A stretch of DNA of 64,000 bases from Schlesneria sp. DSM 10557 (GCF_041860085.1 NZ_CP124747.1:2294001-2358000), one strand, 5' to 3'. Counted from the stretch's first letter, positions 37,373 through 48,415 are shown. The notes: generated by a model not told the origin, from the letters alone. Made by a program: numbers and translations.

Positions 37373-40111
37373 ATGTCGACCAAGTACGTGTATTTTTTCG
37401 GCGACGGTCAGGCCGACGGTGACTCATCAATGAAAACCCTGCTGGGAGGCAAGGGTGCGAATCTGGCCGAAATGGTTCGTATCGGCCTGCCCGTTCCCGC
37501 TGGTTTCACCCTGACCACCGAAGTCTGCACCTACTACTACGCGAACAACAGGACGTTTCCACCCGAGCTGAAGCAGCAGGTCCTGGACGCTCTCAAGAAA
37601 GTCGAAAAATCCATGGGTGCAGAGTTCGGCTCTGCCACCAACCCATTGCTGTTCTCATGCCGCTCCGGTGCCCGGGAATCGATGCCAGGGATGATGGACA
37701 CGGTGTTGAACATCGGCCTCAACGACACGACCGTTGTCGCTCTGGCCAAGCAGACCGGCAACGAACGATCCGCCTGGGACAGCTACCGTCGCTTCGTACA
37801 GATGTACGGCGACGTCGTGCTCGAGCTGAAGCCAAAAGACAAGACCGAAGGGGATCCGTTTGAAGTCGCTCTCGAACACAAGCGAGAAAAGGCCGGCGTC
37901 AAGGAAGATTCACAGTTGTCGGTCGAACAGCTCAAAGAGTTGGTCGCTGAATTCAAGCAACTGATCAAGACCCGCGCTGGCAAAGACTTCCCCACCGATC
38001 CGATGGAACAGGTCTGGGGTGCGATCGGTGCCGTGTTTGGCAGCTGGATGAACGATCGCGCCATGGTGTATCGCCGAACATACGGCATCCCTCACGAATG
38101 GGGTACGGCCGCCAACGTTCAAGCGATGGTCTTCGGTAACCTGGGTGACGATTGCGCTACCGGCGTCGGACTGACCCGCGACTGTGCTCTGGGAACCCCC
38201 GGCTTCTGCGGTGATTATCTGATCAACGCACAGGGTGAAGACGTTGTCGCAGGGATTCGTACTCCAAAGCGAATCGAAGAAACCCTCGCCAGCGATATGC
38301 CAGAGTCGTACAAGCAATTGAACGAAATCGGCAAGAAGCTCGAAAAGCACTACAAAGAAGTGCAGGACATCGAGTTCACCATTCAGCGTGGCAAGGTCTA
38401 CATGCTTCAGACCCGAAACGCCAAGCGAACCGGTTTCGCAGCGGTTCGTATCGCTGTTGACCTCGTCAACGAAGGTCTGATCACCGAGCAGGAAGCACTG
38501 CAGAAACGCCGTATTCCCGCTGACGACCTTGCACAGCTGCTGCAGCCCATCTTCGATCCCGCCTCGAAGGCCACGGCCACCAAGGAAGGCCGCTTCCTGG
38601 CGAAGGGAATCAACGCCGGTCCTGGCGCTGCTTCCGGGGTGATCTGCCTGTTCGCAGACGAAGCCGAACAGTTCCACGAGAAGAACCCGAACACGGACAT
38701 CATTCTCGTCCGTAAAGAAACCAGCCCCGAAGATTTGCGCGGGATGAAGGCCGCGAAGGGGATTTTGACTGCAACCGGTGGTGCCAGCTCACACGCTGCA
38801 CTGGTCAGCCGTCAGATGGGTAAGGCCTGTATCGTCGGCTGCTCGGCCATTGAAGTGGATTACACCACCAACACGATCAACGTTGGCGGCAAGACCCTGA
38901 AATCGGGCGACTTCATCTCGATGGACGGCTTCACCGGCGAAGTCTTCGAAGGCAAGGTGCAAACCAAGCCAAGCGAAGTAATTCAGGTACTCGTCCAGAA
39001 GACACTGAAGCCAGAAGAATCCGAAACCTACCAGCGGTACGCACAGCTCATGGGCTGGGTCGACAAGCACCGCAAGCTGCGAGTGCGAACCAATGCCGAT
39101 ACCCCCAACCAGGCCGACGAAGCCATCGCCTTCGGTGCCGAAGGGATTGGACTTTGCCGTACGGAGCACATGTTCTTCGATCACCTTGACGAAATCCGTC
39201 ACATGATCGTGGCAGAAACCAAGGAATCCCGCGAAGAAGCTCTCGCCAAGCTGCTGCCATTCCAGCGGGAAGACTTCGCCGGATTGTTCCGCAGCATGAA
39301 CGGTCGTCCCGTGACGATCCGTCTGCTCGATCCTCCACTGCACGAGTTCCTCTCTGACCGTCACCTGGAAGAACAGCCCGACCTGGCTCAGAAACTGGCG
39401 AGCTGGACCAACAGCACGGTCGACGCTGTAAAGCGACGCGTGGGCGAGTTGCACGAAGCCAACCCGATGCTGGGTCACCGCGGTTGCCGTCTGGGAATCG
39501 TCTATCCGGAAATTACCGCGATGCAGGCTCGGGCGATCTTCGAAGCCGCTGTCAAGGTGAAGAAGGAAGGAATCAACGTTGTTCCCGAAGTCATGGTTCC
39601 GCTCGCCGGTTTCCTGACCGAGTTCAAGCACCAGGAAAAGATCATCCGCGCTGCCGCAGAAGCGGTCTTCAAGGAAACCGGCACCACGCTGGAATACCTC
39701 GTCGGCACGATGATCGAAGTTCCACGAGCTGCCGTTCGGGCCGATCAGATCGCTTCCGCTGCTGAGTTCTTCAGCTTTGGAACCAACGACCTGACCCAGA
39801 CCACTCTGGCAATCAGCCGCGATGACTACGGTCCGTTCATCGGTTACTACCGTGAACACGACATCATTCCAAGCGATCCGTTCCAGACGATCGATCAGGA
39901 AGGTGTCGGGGATATCATGAAGATTGGTGTCGAACGGGGTCGTTCGTCACGAGCAGACCTGAAGATTGGTATCTGTGGTGAACACGGTGGTGATCCCGCT
40001 TCCGTCATGTTCTGCCACGATATCGGTTTGAACTATGTCAGTTGCTCGCCACGTCGCGTTCCCGTCGCGAAGCTGGCTGCCGCTCAACAAGCTCTCGCTG
40101 CCGGAAAGTAA
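37373..40111 (+). CDS. ppdK: Pyruvate, phosphate dikinase
   Basis: 912 residues, normal length. [12 protein letters not shown] (ATP-grasp start), the phospho-histidine loop [17 protein letters not shown] with His474, and the C-terminal PEP/pyruvate barrel [16 protein letters not shown] are all intact. It converts pyruvate, ATP and Pi to PEP, AMP and PPi, or the reverse as a PPi-saving glycolytic step. It starts at ATG 37373 with GAAGGA upstream and stands alone between a long leader and its terminator, behind which a group II intron has inserted. Confidence 0.97.
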   Translation: MSTKYVYFFGDGQADGDSSMKTLLGGKGANLAEMVRIGLPVPAGFTLTTEVCTYYYANNRTFPPELKQQVLDALKKVEKSMGAEFGSATNPLLFSCRSGARESMPGMMDTVLNIGLNDTTVVALAKQTGNERSAWDSYRRFVQMYGDVVLELKPKDKTEGDPFEVALEHKREKAGVKEDSQLSVEQLKELVAEFKQLIKTRAGKDFPTDPMEQVWGAIGAVFGSWMNDRAMVYRRTYGIPHEWGTAANVQAMVFGNLGDDCATGVGLTRDCALGTPGFCGDYLINAQGEDVVAGIRTPKRIEETLASDMPESYKQLNEIGKKLEKHYKEVQDIEFTIQRGKVYMLQTRNAKRTGFAAVRIAVDLVNEGLITEQEALQKRRIPADDLAQLLQPIFDPASKATATKEGRFLAKGINAGPGAASGVICLFADEAEQFHEKNPNTDIILVRKETSPEDLRGMKAAKGILTATGGASSHAALVSRQMGKACIVGCSAIEVDYTTNTINVGGKTLKSGDFISMDGFTGEVFEGKVQTKPSEVIQVLVQKTLKPEESETYQRYAQLMGWVDKHRKLRVRTNADTPNQADEAIAFGAEGIGLCRTEHMFFDHLDEIRHMIVAETKESREEALAKLLPFQREDFAGLFRSMNGRPVTIRLLDPPLHEFLSDRHLEEQPDLAQKLASWTNSTVDAVKRRVGELHEANPMLGHRGCRLGIVYPEITAMQARAIFEAAVKVKKEGINVVPEVMVPLAGFLTEFKHQEKIIRAAAEAVFKETGTTLEYLVGTMIEVPRAAVRADQIASAAEFFSFGTNDLTQTTLAISRDDYGPFIGYYREHDIIPSDPFQTIDQEGVGDIMKIGVERGRSSRADLKIGICGEHGGDPASVMFCHDIGLNYVSCSPRRVPVAKLAAAQQALAAGK

Positions 40112-40185
40112 TCCGCACCGTCGCTTGAAGAGCCTCGCCCGAACCTCCGCACTCACAGCGGAAATCGGACGATGACAGATTTCAG

Positions 40186-40218
40186 AGAGCCCGACGTTCC
40201 CCAGGAACGTCGGGCTCT
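40186..40218 (+). terminator. ppdK terminator hairpin, intron target
   Basis: 15-bp perfect stem AGAGCCCGACGTTCC/GGAACGTCGGGCTCT with a 3-base loop. The expected T-run is missing: after TTCGCT the group II intron begins, so the original tail may be displaced by the insertion. Confidence 0.82.
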
Positions 40219-40223
40219 TCGCT

Positions 40224-42156
40224 GTGCGCCTGGCATGTTGTGTTTCTCGGAGATGCAAGTTCTCTACGGGCCGTGATGACCGGAACCGTGAGCTGTAGGA
40301 CAGGGTGCCCGCCGCGAGGCGGGATCTGAAGGGAGCCGAAAGCGAAACTTGGACTCGACGAACAGAAACTGGATACAAGGCCGACGTGGTGGGGTAACCC
40401 GGCAATGGACGGGGATGCCCAATGCTCATCCGGACACTCACGCCGGTAAATCCAGCGAGGCCCAAGGGAAAGAAGCACAACTTACCCAGGGAGATCTCTC
40501 TTCGTGCCGGTCGATCCGGCTATGTCGGTGGCAACACCGTCAGACGCGTGGAGAGAAGTCAGCCGAGGTCGTAGTAGTTGGGGTGCATCGTCAGACATGT
40601 TGGTCATGACTTACTCACCGGCGAAGGACCGAATCTAAGATGCAGGGTACGCCTGAGACGACTCGATGAGAGCGGAGCGACAGGAAGGCAGTTGGTATCA
40701 ACGGCGACTCTTCGGAGCTGACGGGGAACCGCTGCGCCACGACCAGGGCGGTGCGGACAGCATCCAATCTGCCAGGTTCGAGGAGTCACAAACTCTCGCG
40801 GCGTCAGACCAGACACGCGCCTTGACCGACAACCTGATGGAAAGGATTTGTGACCGAGACAATCTCAATCGAGCCTATCGCAAAGTGAAAGCGAACAAGG
40901 GTGCCCCAGGCGTCGATGGGATGACCCTCGACGATTTGGCCGCCTGGATTGCGACTCACAAGAACACGCTGATCGCCTCGCTCCTGGAAGGACGATACCA
41001 GCCCCAACCGGTGCGTGGAGTGCAAATTCCGAAGCCGGGAGGTGGAATGCGACAATTGGGCATTCCGACGGTTGTCGACCGACTCGTACAGCAAGCGATT
41101 CTGCAGGTTCTCGAACCGCTATTTGATCCGACGTTCTCGAACTCCAGCTACGGGTTCCGCCCCGGTCGCAGTGCCCACCAGGCCTTGGCCGCGGCTCAGC
41201 AATACGTGGCCGAAGGACGTCTCATCGTCGTGGATATGGACCTGGAGAAGTTCTTCGACAGGGTCAACCACGACATTCTGATGGGACGTCTGGCGCGACG
41301 CGTGCCTGATAAGCGTCTGCTTCGCATCATTCGCCGGTTCCTGGAAGCGGGGCTGATGCAAGACGGTGCCTGCCTTGCACGTCAAGAAGGGACGCCGCAA
41401 GGCGGTCCCTTGTCACCACTGCTGGCGAACTTGTTACTGGACGATCTCGACCGGGAACTGGAGCGTCGCGGGCACAAGTTCTGTCGCTATGCCGATGACT
41501 GCAACATTTACGTGCGGACAAAAGCAGCGGGAGAACGCGTGCTGGCCTCGCTCACGACATTCCTGGAAACGCATCTGCGATTGCGGGTTAACCGCGATAA
41601 ATCCGCAGCAGCGTACATCCTGGACCGGAAATTCCTGGGCCACCGTCTGCTCCCGGGCGGGAAGCTGGGGGTCGCCCCTCAGAGTCTCGCACGGGCACGG
41701 CAGAAGGTGCGTGAACTGACGAAACGCAATCGAGGCGTCAGCCTCCGACGGATGGTGACCGAACTCAACTCGTTCTTGACCGGATGGGTGACATACTACC
41801 GACATGCCCAATGTCGGTCTCACCTCGAACGTCTGGATGAATGGATTCGACATCGTCTGCGCTGCGTTCAACTCAAACAGCGGAAACGTGCGAAACCGAT
41901 CTCCGACTTCCTGATCTCGTGCGGAGTACCCCGGTACCTCGCGTGGATTCTGGCTAACTCGGGGAAAGGATGGTGGCGCATGGCGGGTAGCCCTCCCGCT
42001 CAACATGCCATGTCCATCGACTGGTTCCATCGTCTCGGCCTCGTCTTCCTGACCCAAAGGCACGCCGATTTACAACCATCTTAGAAACCGCCGGATACGA
42101 TGAGTACGTCCGGTGGTGTGGGAGGACGGAGGGGGTAACCCCTCCTCCTACCCGAT
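40224..42156 (+). mobile_element. Group II intron, class C-like
   Basis: The 5' boundary is GTGCGCC at 40224, five bases after the ppdK terminator stem. A 440-base structured domain I-III region contains GGGTAACCCGGCAATGG-type group II sequence. The reverse transcriptase gene fills domain IV. Domain V is 42087-42117: ACCGCCGGA pairs with TCCGGTGGT, with a 2-base bulge and a short TAC/GTA top. Domain VI is the G/C-rich hairpin that follows, and the 3' end is CCCGAT near 42156. Total about 1.93 kb. Insertion directly behind a terminator and lack of an endonuclease domain are marks of class IIC introns. It appears intact and could be mobile. Confidence 0.85.
40666..42084 (+). CDS. ltrA: Group II intron reverse transcriptase/maturase
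   Basis: 472 residues. RT domain: YGFRPGRSAHQAL, the finger/palm motifs VDMDLEKFFDRVNHDIL and GTPQGGPLSPLLANLLLDDLD, and the catalytic YADD at 275-278. The maturase (X/GIIM) domain follows with SLRRMVTELNSFLTGWVTYYR. There is no HNH endonuclease domain after it. The protein splices its intron RNA and copies it into DNA. The stop codon TAG ends two bases before intron domain V. No frameshift or missing catalytic residue is seen. Confidence 0.95.
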   Translation: MRAERQEGSWYQRRLFGADGEPLRHDQGGADSIQSARFEESQTLAASDQTRALTDNLMERICDRDNLNRAYRKVKANKGAPGVDGMTLDDLAAWIATHKNTLIASLLEGRYQPQPVRGVQIPKPGGGMRQLGIPTVVDRLVQQAILQVLEPLFDPTFSNSSYGFRPGRSAHQALAAAQQYVAEGRLIVVDMDLEKFFDRVNHDILMGRLARRVPDKRLLRIIRRFLEAGLMQDGACLARQEGTPQGGPLSPLLANLLLDDLDRELERRGHKFCRYADDCNIYVRTKAAGERVLASLTTFLETHLRLRVNRDKSAAAYILDRKFLGHRLLPGGKLGVAPQSLARARQKVRELTKRNRGVSLRRMVTELNSFLTGWVTYYRHAQCRSHLERLDEWIRHRLRCVQLKQRKRAKPISDFLISCGVPRYLAWILANSGKGWWRMAGSPPAQHAMSIDWFHRLGLVFLTQRHADLQPS

Positions 42157-42616
42157 TATAGGGATGCTTAGACGGCCTGCAATCGAGTCACAAATGGCCT
42201 GCGGGCGGGTACAGATCATGACCAATACGGTGAGGATCAGTACCCCGCATCAGCGACGTGGGACGAAATTACGCAGCCAGGAAGACGCAGTCGGGTGTCA
42301 ATTGCTCCAACGGCGTCAGACCCGGCTCAGGCAGCCTCGTATCGAGCCATACCGCATACTCTTTGGAAAACCGCGGGGGCTGCAGATGATGTTCACGAGC
42401 ACGAAGGGATGAGGACTCGCTTCCCGTCCAGAATGGTCCGCCGAGTCGAATCGTGCTTGAGAGATTTCTGCTGCTTCACAGGGCAGGGTACTACCGTCCA
42501 AACACGTACACCCCCGGCAACCGCCTCATCACCGGTAACGAGGTGTAATCGGCCGTAAGGGGCCTATCCCAAAGCCACCCCTATCCGTCCCGATCTCTCG
42601 CCGAAGAACAGTCAAA
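42157..42616. other. Gap between intron and RND gene
   Basis: 460 bases downstream of the intron 3' end. Open frames here have no recognisable domain. It should contain the 3' exon that originally followed the ppdK terminator; nothing else is seen. Confidence 0.45.
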
Positions 42617-45600
42617 TCAGGGTGCTACGGGATGTGAACTGTGAGGACCGTGGCTTGTGGGAGAAACTTCGGGTTCTGCGATCACCTTCGGGGGCCCCGA
42701 CATCAACTGAATGACGTAGAAGAAGACAGGGGTCAGGAAGATCCCGAACAACGTGACGCCGAGCATCCCTGCGAACACGGCGATCCCCAGTGTCTGCCGC
42801 ATTTCAAAACCGGCACCACTGCCGATCATCAGCGGAACGACCCCCAGAATGAACGCGAACGATGTCATGATGATCGGACGCAACCGCAGCCGGCACGCCT
42901 CCAGTGTTGCTTCACGCGGGGCAAGTCCGGCGAGGCAGCGAGCCCGGGCAAACTCCACAATCAGAATCGCGTTCTTACAGGCCAGACCGACCAGCACCAC
43001 GAAGCCAATTTGCGTGAAGATGTTGATATCCATGTTGGCCATCAGCACGCCGACAACCGAACAGAGCAAACACATCGGCACCACCAGAATTACAGCCAGC
43101 GGCAGCGACCAGCTTTCGTACTGGGCCGCCAGCACCAGGAAGACCAGCACCACCGCCAGCAGGAAGGCGAACATTGCAGTATTACCTGCTTCGAGCTGAA
43201 GCAGTGCCAGTTCGGTCCACTCTGCCCGCATCGACGGCAGCAGGACATTTTGGGAAAGTTCATTCATTCGGTCGATCACCTGACCCGAACTCGTTCCCGC
43301 AGCCCCGTTGACGTTGACGATGGCCGACGGGTACAGGTTGTAGCGAATCACCATGACGGGCCCCGTGATTTCTCGCACTGATGCGACCGCCGCCAGGGGA
43401 ACGAGTTCGTGATTTTCGCTTCGGACCAGAACCCGTTTCAGGTCTTTGGACGCCATTCGGAATTGTGCGTCCGATTGCACATTCACCTGCCACGTACGAC
43501 CGAAACGGTTAAAGTCATTCACATAAAGTGAACCAAACCCGACCTGAAGAGCTTCAAACAAAGAGGAAAGCGAGACCCCTTTGCTGCGGGCAGCCCGTCG
43601 ATCGATGTCGATGAACAACCAGGGTGTATCTGCGCGGAAACTGGAGAACAGCCCGGTCAGCCCCGGAATCGCGGATCCTTCATCAACGATTTGCTGACTG
43701 ACGGTCTGAAGTGCGGTCGCGCTGCTGTCACCGCGGTCCTCGACCACCATTTTGAACCCGCCGGCTGTTCCCAGCCCATCCACAGGCGGAGCACCAAACA
43801 GGTTGATCAACGCATCGGGAACTTCTTTCTCGAGGGTCGCTTTCAACGTGTCCGCGATATGATCCGCCGTCAAGTCGCTGCGATGGTGGAAGTCATCGAG
43901 CATGAGATAAACCGTGCCGAAGTTTGGTGCGTTGGCACCGAGCACGATCGATTGACCCGCGATTCCCATCGTGTCTTTGACGCCGTGGGTTTGTGCTGCC
44001 AGTTCTTCAATGCGTTTCATGACGCGGTTGGTCCGGTCCAGCGATGCCGAATCAGGCAACTGCACGTTGACCAGAAGATAACCCTTGTCCTGTGAGGGAA
44101 TAAAACCCGATGGCGCAATCGTAAACAGGTGGTAGGTGAGGTAGATGAAACCAGCATACCCCAGCAGCACAACGAAGCTTGCACGGAGCAGAAGCCCCAC
44201 GATTGCGACATAGCCTTCGGTGACCAGATTGAATCCGAGGTTGAACCAGCGGAAAAACCACCCCAGCAGGCGATTCACCAGCCCGCAAGCGATCTGCGCG
44301 ACGATGATCCCCACGATCGCTGTCAGCAACTGCGGTGAGATGTAAGCGAAGATCGGCTCACCCGCCTTTCCGAGTTGCTCTGCAACCCAGGAACCCGAAG
44401 CGTATCCGATCCAGGCACCAATCATCAGAATGAGCAGTCGGGGCAGGGCCTCTCCTGACGCGTGTCCTCCACCGGCAGTCGCATGACCATGAGCCCCCTC
44501 TGCATGTTCACCGGCATGCGGAGATCGGGGCTTGAGCAGCAGCACAGCCAACGCCGGACTGAGTGTCAACGAGTTAAACGCTGAGATCACTGTCGAAATT
44601 GCGATCGTCAATGCAAACTGCTGGAAGAACCGACCGACGATCCCCGTGATGAAAATACAGGGAATGAACACGGCACTCAGCACCAGACCGACTGCAATAA
44701 CGGGTCCCGCCACTTCATCCATGGCGCGAATTGCGGCCTCGCGCGAGGTGGCTCCTTCCTCCAGATGCCGCTCGATGGCTTCAACCACGACGATGGCATC
44801 ATCGACGACGATCCCGATCGCCAGCACCAGGCCGAACAGGGTCAGGGTATTGAGGCTGAAGCCGAATGCGGCCATCGCCGCGAACGTACCGACGACAGCA
44901 ACCGGAACCGCGACCAGCGGGATCACCGCAGCACGCCATCCCTGCAGAAACACAAGAACCACCACGGCCACGAGGATCACGGCGTCACGCAACGAGTTGA
45001 ACACTTCGTTGACAGACTCCTGAATGAACGGCGTCGTGTCGTAGACGATGTCGTAATCAATGCCGCCAGGAAACCGTTCTTTAAGCTCCTCCATTTTGCG
45101 GCGAACAAGCTGTGCCGTTCCGAGGGCATTCGATCCCGGCAATTGATAGACGGATAACGCGACCGACGGCTGCGAATTCAGAGTACACATCTGGTCGTAG
45201 CCCAGCGCTCCCAGCTCCGTACGTGCGACATCCTTCAGTCGAATCAGAGACCCATCCGCCTCGGTTCGCAAAACCATGTCCGCGAATTGCTCATCTTCCG
45301 ACAAACGCCCCAGCGTCGTCATGGTGAACTGGAAGACCTGGTCTTTCGCCGCAGGGGGCTGGCCGATCTGTCCCGCAGCGACCTGGATGTTCTGCTGTTC
45401 GATCGCGTGGACGACGTCATCGGTCGTTAACCCGCTACTCGCCAGTCGCTCGGGATCGATCCAGACGCGCATGCTGTAATCGCGCTGTCCGAGGAACGTG
45501 ATATCCCCCACCCCGGGCAGTCGCGAAAGTTCGTCTCGCAACTGAATGGTTGCGTAGTTGCTGAGATACAGGTTGTCGCGACTGTCGTCAGGCGAAAACA

Positions 45601-46027
45601 GATTGACGATCATCAGCACGCTGGGAGACTTCTTCTTCACAGTGACGCCGCGTCGCTGGACCAGCCCCGGAAGAATCGGCTGTGCCAGGGCCACACGATT
45701 TTGCACCAGAACCTGTGCCAAATTCAGGTCAGTTCCCTGTCGAAATGTCACGGTCAGCGAATACGCCCCGTCGTTGGTGCACTGGGATGACATATACATC
45801 ATCCCTTCCACACCATTCACCTGCTGTTCAATCGGGGCGGCGACCGTATCCGAAACCACGCGGGCGTTTGCTCCGGGATAGATTGCCGAGACTTCGACCG
45901 TCGGGGGCGTGATCTCGGGATACTGCGTCACGGGAAGAGTGAAAAGAGCGATTCCACCGCACAGCGTAATGACGATCGAGAGGACCGAAGCAAAAATCGG
46001 TCGATCGATAAAAAATCGCGAGAACAT
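42617..46027 (-). CDS. RND efflux permease, HAE1/AcrB family
   Basis: 1136 residues. It starts MFSRFFIDRPIFASVLSIVITL, the classic first membrane helix of AcrB-type pumps; 56 further codons upstream are not part of the family. GAIGIVVDDAIVVVEAIERH-type helix 4 sequence carries the proton-relay Asp pair (VVDDAIVV), and two large periplasmic loops are present. A His/Gly/Ala-rich stretch at about residues 500-520 and an extra hydrophobic segment after it are inserted between the two halves. Such pumps export drugs or lipophiles with an adaptor and an outer-membrane channel; neither gene is adjacent. The C-terminus is His/Pro/Ser-rich. Confidence 0.93.
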   Translation of the reverse strand: MFSRFFIDRPIFASVLSIVITLCGGIALFTLPVTQYPEITPPTVEVSAIYPGANARVVSDTVAAPIEQQVNGVEGMMYMSSQCTNDGAYSLTVTFRQGTDLNLAQVLVQNRVALAQPILPGLVQRRGVTVKKKSPSVLMIVNLFSPDDSRDNLYLSNYATIQLRDELSRLPGVGDITFLGQRDYSMRVWIDPERLASSGLTTDDVVHAIEQQNIQVAAGQIGQPPAAKDQVFQFTMTTLGRLSEDEQFADMVLRTEADGSLIRLKDVARTELGALGYDQMCTLNSQPSVALSVYQLPGSNALGTAQLVRRKMEELKERFPGGIDYDIVYDTTPFIQESVNEVFNSLRDAVILVAVVVLVFLQGWRAAVIPLVAVPVAVVGTFAAMAAFGFSLNTLTLFGLVLAIGIVVDDAIVVVEAIERHLEEGATSREAAIRAMDEVAGPVIAVGLVLSAVFIPCIFITGIVGRFFQQFALTIAISTVISAFNSLTLSPALAVLLLKPRSPHAGEHAEGAHGHATAGGGHASGEALPRLLILMIGAWIGYASGSWVAEQLGKAGEPIFAYISPQLLTAIVGIIVAQIACGLVNRLLGWFFRWFNLGFNLVTEGYVAIVGLLLRASFVVLLGYAGFIYLTYHLFTIAPSGFIPSQDKGYLLVNVQLPDSASLDRTNRVMKRIEELAAQTHGVKDTMGIAGQSIVLGANAPNFGTVYLMLDDFHHRSDLTADHIADTLKATLEKEVPDALINLFGAPPVDGLGTAGGFKMVVEDRGDSSATALQTVSQQIVDEGSAIPGLTGLFSSFRADTPWLFIDIDRRAARSKGVSLSSLFEALQVGFGSLYVNDFNRFGRTWQVNVQSDAQFRMASKDLKRVLVRSENHELVPLAAVASVREITGPVMVIRYNLYPSAIVNVNGAAGTSSGQVIDRMNELSQNVLLPSMRAEWTELALLQLEAGNTAMFAFLLAVVLVFLVLAAQYESWSLPLAVILVVPMCLLCSVVGVLMANMDINIFTQIGFVVLVGLACKNAILIVEFARARCLAGLAPREATLEACRLRLRPIIMTSFAFILGVVPLMIGSGAGFEMRQTLGIAVFAGMLGVTLFGIFLTPVFFYVIQLMSGPPKVIAEPEVSPTSHGPHSSHPVAP

Positions 46028-46289
46028 GCAGGCCGCTCTTTTAAACTGGGGGGCGGGAACGGGGCTGGCGGAACGATTTCCGGGTCTGGCAGGGCAGTCT
46101 GAACCAGTCTCTGCGACGCCGCTCGACTCTCTCCCCTGACTAACACCGCATCCCTCAGAAACAGGAAGAAGCGGGGAGCCAATCAGCTTGCGCACGTGCG
46201 AGGATTGTAGCGAGTCGTCAAGTCATCATGTGAGTGAACAAGTGACACGTCAATCCTCACTGCCCCTTAGCAGAGCTTTTCACCCCTCG

Positions 46290-46318
46290 TTGAGACTTGA
46301 AGGGAACCACGCTAGCAT
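46290..46318 (+). promoter_or_regulatory. Candidate promoter of the DNA methyltransferase gene
   Basis: TTGAGA, 17-base spacer, TAGCAT, about 70 bases before the ATG at 46389. Confidence 0.35.
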
Positions 46319-46388
46319 CACGGCCGCTGAGTGACCTATTCCGGGCATCGCTGCCCGCTCTTGATAACGCCCGCAGGGAGGCCGTCTG

Positions 46389-47303
46389 ATGCTCGCCTTA
46401 AATACGATCCATTCTCTTGATTGCATCGAAGCAATGAAGGGGCTGGAGGCGGGGTGCGTCGACCTTGTCTTTGCGGATCCCCCATTCAATATCGGGTACT
46501 CTTACGATGTCTATAAGGACCGTCAGGCACCTCCACAGTATCTGGACTGGTCCCGAAAGTGGATCTCGGGCGTCCACCATGTCCTCAAACCAAATGGAAC
46601 ATTCTGGCTGGCAATTGGCGACGACTATGCAGCAGAACTGAAGCTCCTCAGTCAGGAGATCGGGTTTCATTGCCGTAGCTGGGTGATTTGGTACTACACG
46701 TTCGGCGTGAATTGCAAACTCAAATTCAGTCGCTCACATACGCACATCTTCCACTTTGTGAAGAACGCTAAGAACTTCACCTTTAATGGACCTGAAATCG
46801 CAGTCCCCTCTGCGCGGCAAACCGTCTATGCGGACGCCCGCGCCAACAAGAGCGGACGCCTGCCAGACGATACCTGGATTCTGCGTCCTCAGGATCTCGT
46901 CGAGGGGCTGACTCCCGAAGAAGACACCTGGTACTTTCCGCGTGTGGCTGGCACGTTCAAAGAGCGAGAAGGTTTCCACGGTTGTCAGATGCCGGAGCAG
47001 CTGCTGGGACGGATCATCAAAGTCAGCTCAAACCCCGGCGAACTGGTACTGGATCCGTTCAGCGGCAGTGCCACGACCGCAGCGGTCGCTAAGAAATTGC
47101 GGCGCAATTTTCTCGCCTTTGACATCAGCGAAGAATACATCGCACGAGGGCTGACGCGTCTCGCCAAAATCAACCCGGGGGATGTACTGGACGGAGCCCC
47201 CGAACCCAAAGTCAGCGCTCCCGCCACTCCCACGGAACCAGTCAAACGCGCTCGCGCTGTGAGGAAAAAGGAACCCAAAAACGATTCAAGTCTGTTCAAT
47301 TAG
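46389..47303 (+). CDS. Solitary DNA (adenine-N6 or cytosine-N4) methyltransferase, beta class
   Basis: 304 residues. Motif IV DPPF is at 30-33, ahead of motif [10 protein letters not shown] at 222-230, followed by the acidic FDISEEY; this order defines the beta class to which CcrM belongs. DPPF favours adenine-N6 methylation. The region between the motifs (about 35-220) holds the target-recognition part. The Lys/Pro/Ala-rich tail after 270 is probably flexible. AGGGAGG lies seven bases before the ATG. No restriction gene is next to it, so it is likely an orphan epigenetic enzyme; recognition sequence unknown. Confidence 0.88.
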   Translation: MLALNTIHSLDCIEAMKGLEAGCVDLVFADPPFNIGYSYDVYKDRQAPPQYLDWSRKWISGVHHVLKPNGTFWLAIGDDYAAELKLLSQEIGFHCRSWVIWYYTFGVNCKLKFSRSHTHIFHFVKNAKNFTFNGPEIAVPSARQTVYADARANKSGRLPDDTWILRPQDLVEGLTPEEDTWYFPRVAGTFKEREGFHGCQMPEQLLGRIIKVSSNPGELVLDPFSGSATTAAVAKKLRRNFLAFDISEEYIARGLTRLAKINPGDVLDGAPEPKVSAPATPTEPVKRARAVRKKEPKNDSSLFN

Positions 47304-47449
47304 CGAATCAGGTTCGTCGCCCCGCCGCTCGCTGGCCGGCTCAATCCACACGAGCCCCCGCCATACGAAACGATCCTGGGGAACGTGTCGAGAGTGAGGT
47401 CAGTCGCCGGGAGTGCCAACGACCAACCCCATCTGTTGGCAGACCAACG

Positions 47450-48415
47450 CTATGCCTGGTAGGTCGGATTGACCAGATTATCCGGTCGCTCACCGCGCAG
47501 GGCTTGAACAACCTGATTCATCGCCTGCGTCCGCATCTGATCAAGTGACTCCTGCGACACAAATGCGGCGTGGGGTGTGACAATCACCCGCTCGTCCTGA
47601 TAGAGGGGATCATTGAGATCCGGTGGCTCGGGCTCGAACACGTCAAGGGCCGCTCCGGCGATGACATTCTTCTGCAGGGCTTCCCAGAGTGCTGCGGGGT
47701 CGATCAATCCGCCGCGCGACGTGTTGATGAGATAGGCTGTTGGCTTCATCCACCTCAGCCGCTCGGCATTGAACAGATGCCGCGTTTCGGGGACGAGTGG
47801 AGCATGGATTGAAATGTAATCGCTCTGTTCGCAAAGCTCCTTCAACGAAACCATGCGACAGCCCGTGCCGTAGTCCGCCCCCGATCGTGTGTGAGACAGT
47901 ACTGTCAGCCCCAACGCGCGCAACTTGGGAACGAGTTCTCTGGCGGTATTTCCCAGACCGACCAGACCCACGGTCTGCCCCGAGAGTCGCCGCATCGGTC
48001 CGGCAGCACTCAGATCGTATTCTCCCCGCTTTGTTCGCAGATGGAAGAAGCCGATCTGCCGTGCACATGCCAGCAGCAGCCCCAGTGCGTGGTCGGAAAC
48101 CTCTGATACGCAGTAATCCGGACAGTTCGTGACCGGAATTCCCAGTTCGGTTGCCGTAGAAACGGCGATATTGTCGATGCCGATCCCCAACCGGGCGACG
48201 ATGCGGCAACGAGGTGCACTTCGAATAACCGCTTCGGTCACGTGAGCCCAGTTTGTCGCAATGGCGTCAACGTCTTTTGCCAGGCCAATGAGTGTCGCTT
48301 CATCCGTGGCAGTTGCTTCAACCAGTTCTGCCCTGGCGGCCCCCAGAATCTTCTTTTCAATCTCCGCATCAGGCCAGGCACGGTCCGTCAACAGCACACG
48401 TAAAGCACTCGACAT
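47450..48415 (-). CDS. D-isomer-specific 2-hydroxyacid dehydrogenase
   Basis: 321 residues. Typical two-domain fold: the NAD loop GLVGLGNTARELV, the catalytic Arg in INTSRGGLIDPAALWEAL, Glu in DVFEPEPPD and His in VTPHAAFVSQES. The family includes phosphoglycerate dehydrogenase, glyoxylate reductase and CtBP-type proteins; substrate cannot be decided. With a glycerate kinase in the same window, a hydroxypyruvate/glyoxylate reductase would make sense but this is speculation. Start at 48415 because GAGAGG lies six bases before it; an ATG at 48421 touches that site. Confidence 0.88.
   Translation of the reverse strand: MSSALRVLLTDRAWPDAEIEKKILGAARAELVEATATDEATLIGLAKDVDAIATNWAHVTEAVIRSAPRCRIVARLGIGIDNIAVSTATELGIPVTNCPDYCVSEVSDHALGLLLACARQIGFFHLRTKRGEYDLSAAGPMRRLSGQTVGLVGLGNTARELVPKLRALGLTVLSHTRSGADYGTGCRMVSLKELCEQSDYISIHAPLVPETRHLFNAERLRWMKPTAYLINTSRGGLIDPAALWEALQKNVIAGAALDVFEPEPPDLNDPLYQDERVIVTPHAAFVSQESLDQMRTQAMNQVVQALRGERPDNLVNPTYQA

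Noticed and set aside
38789-39859. 356-codon frame antisense to ppdK
   Set aside because: Shadow frame inside the conserved ppdK gene.
42113-42412. 99-codon frame crossing the intron 3' end
   Set aside because: It begins inside intron domain V/VI and has no domain; an artefact of the insertion.
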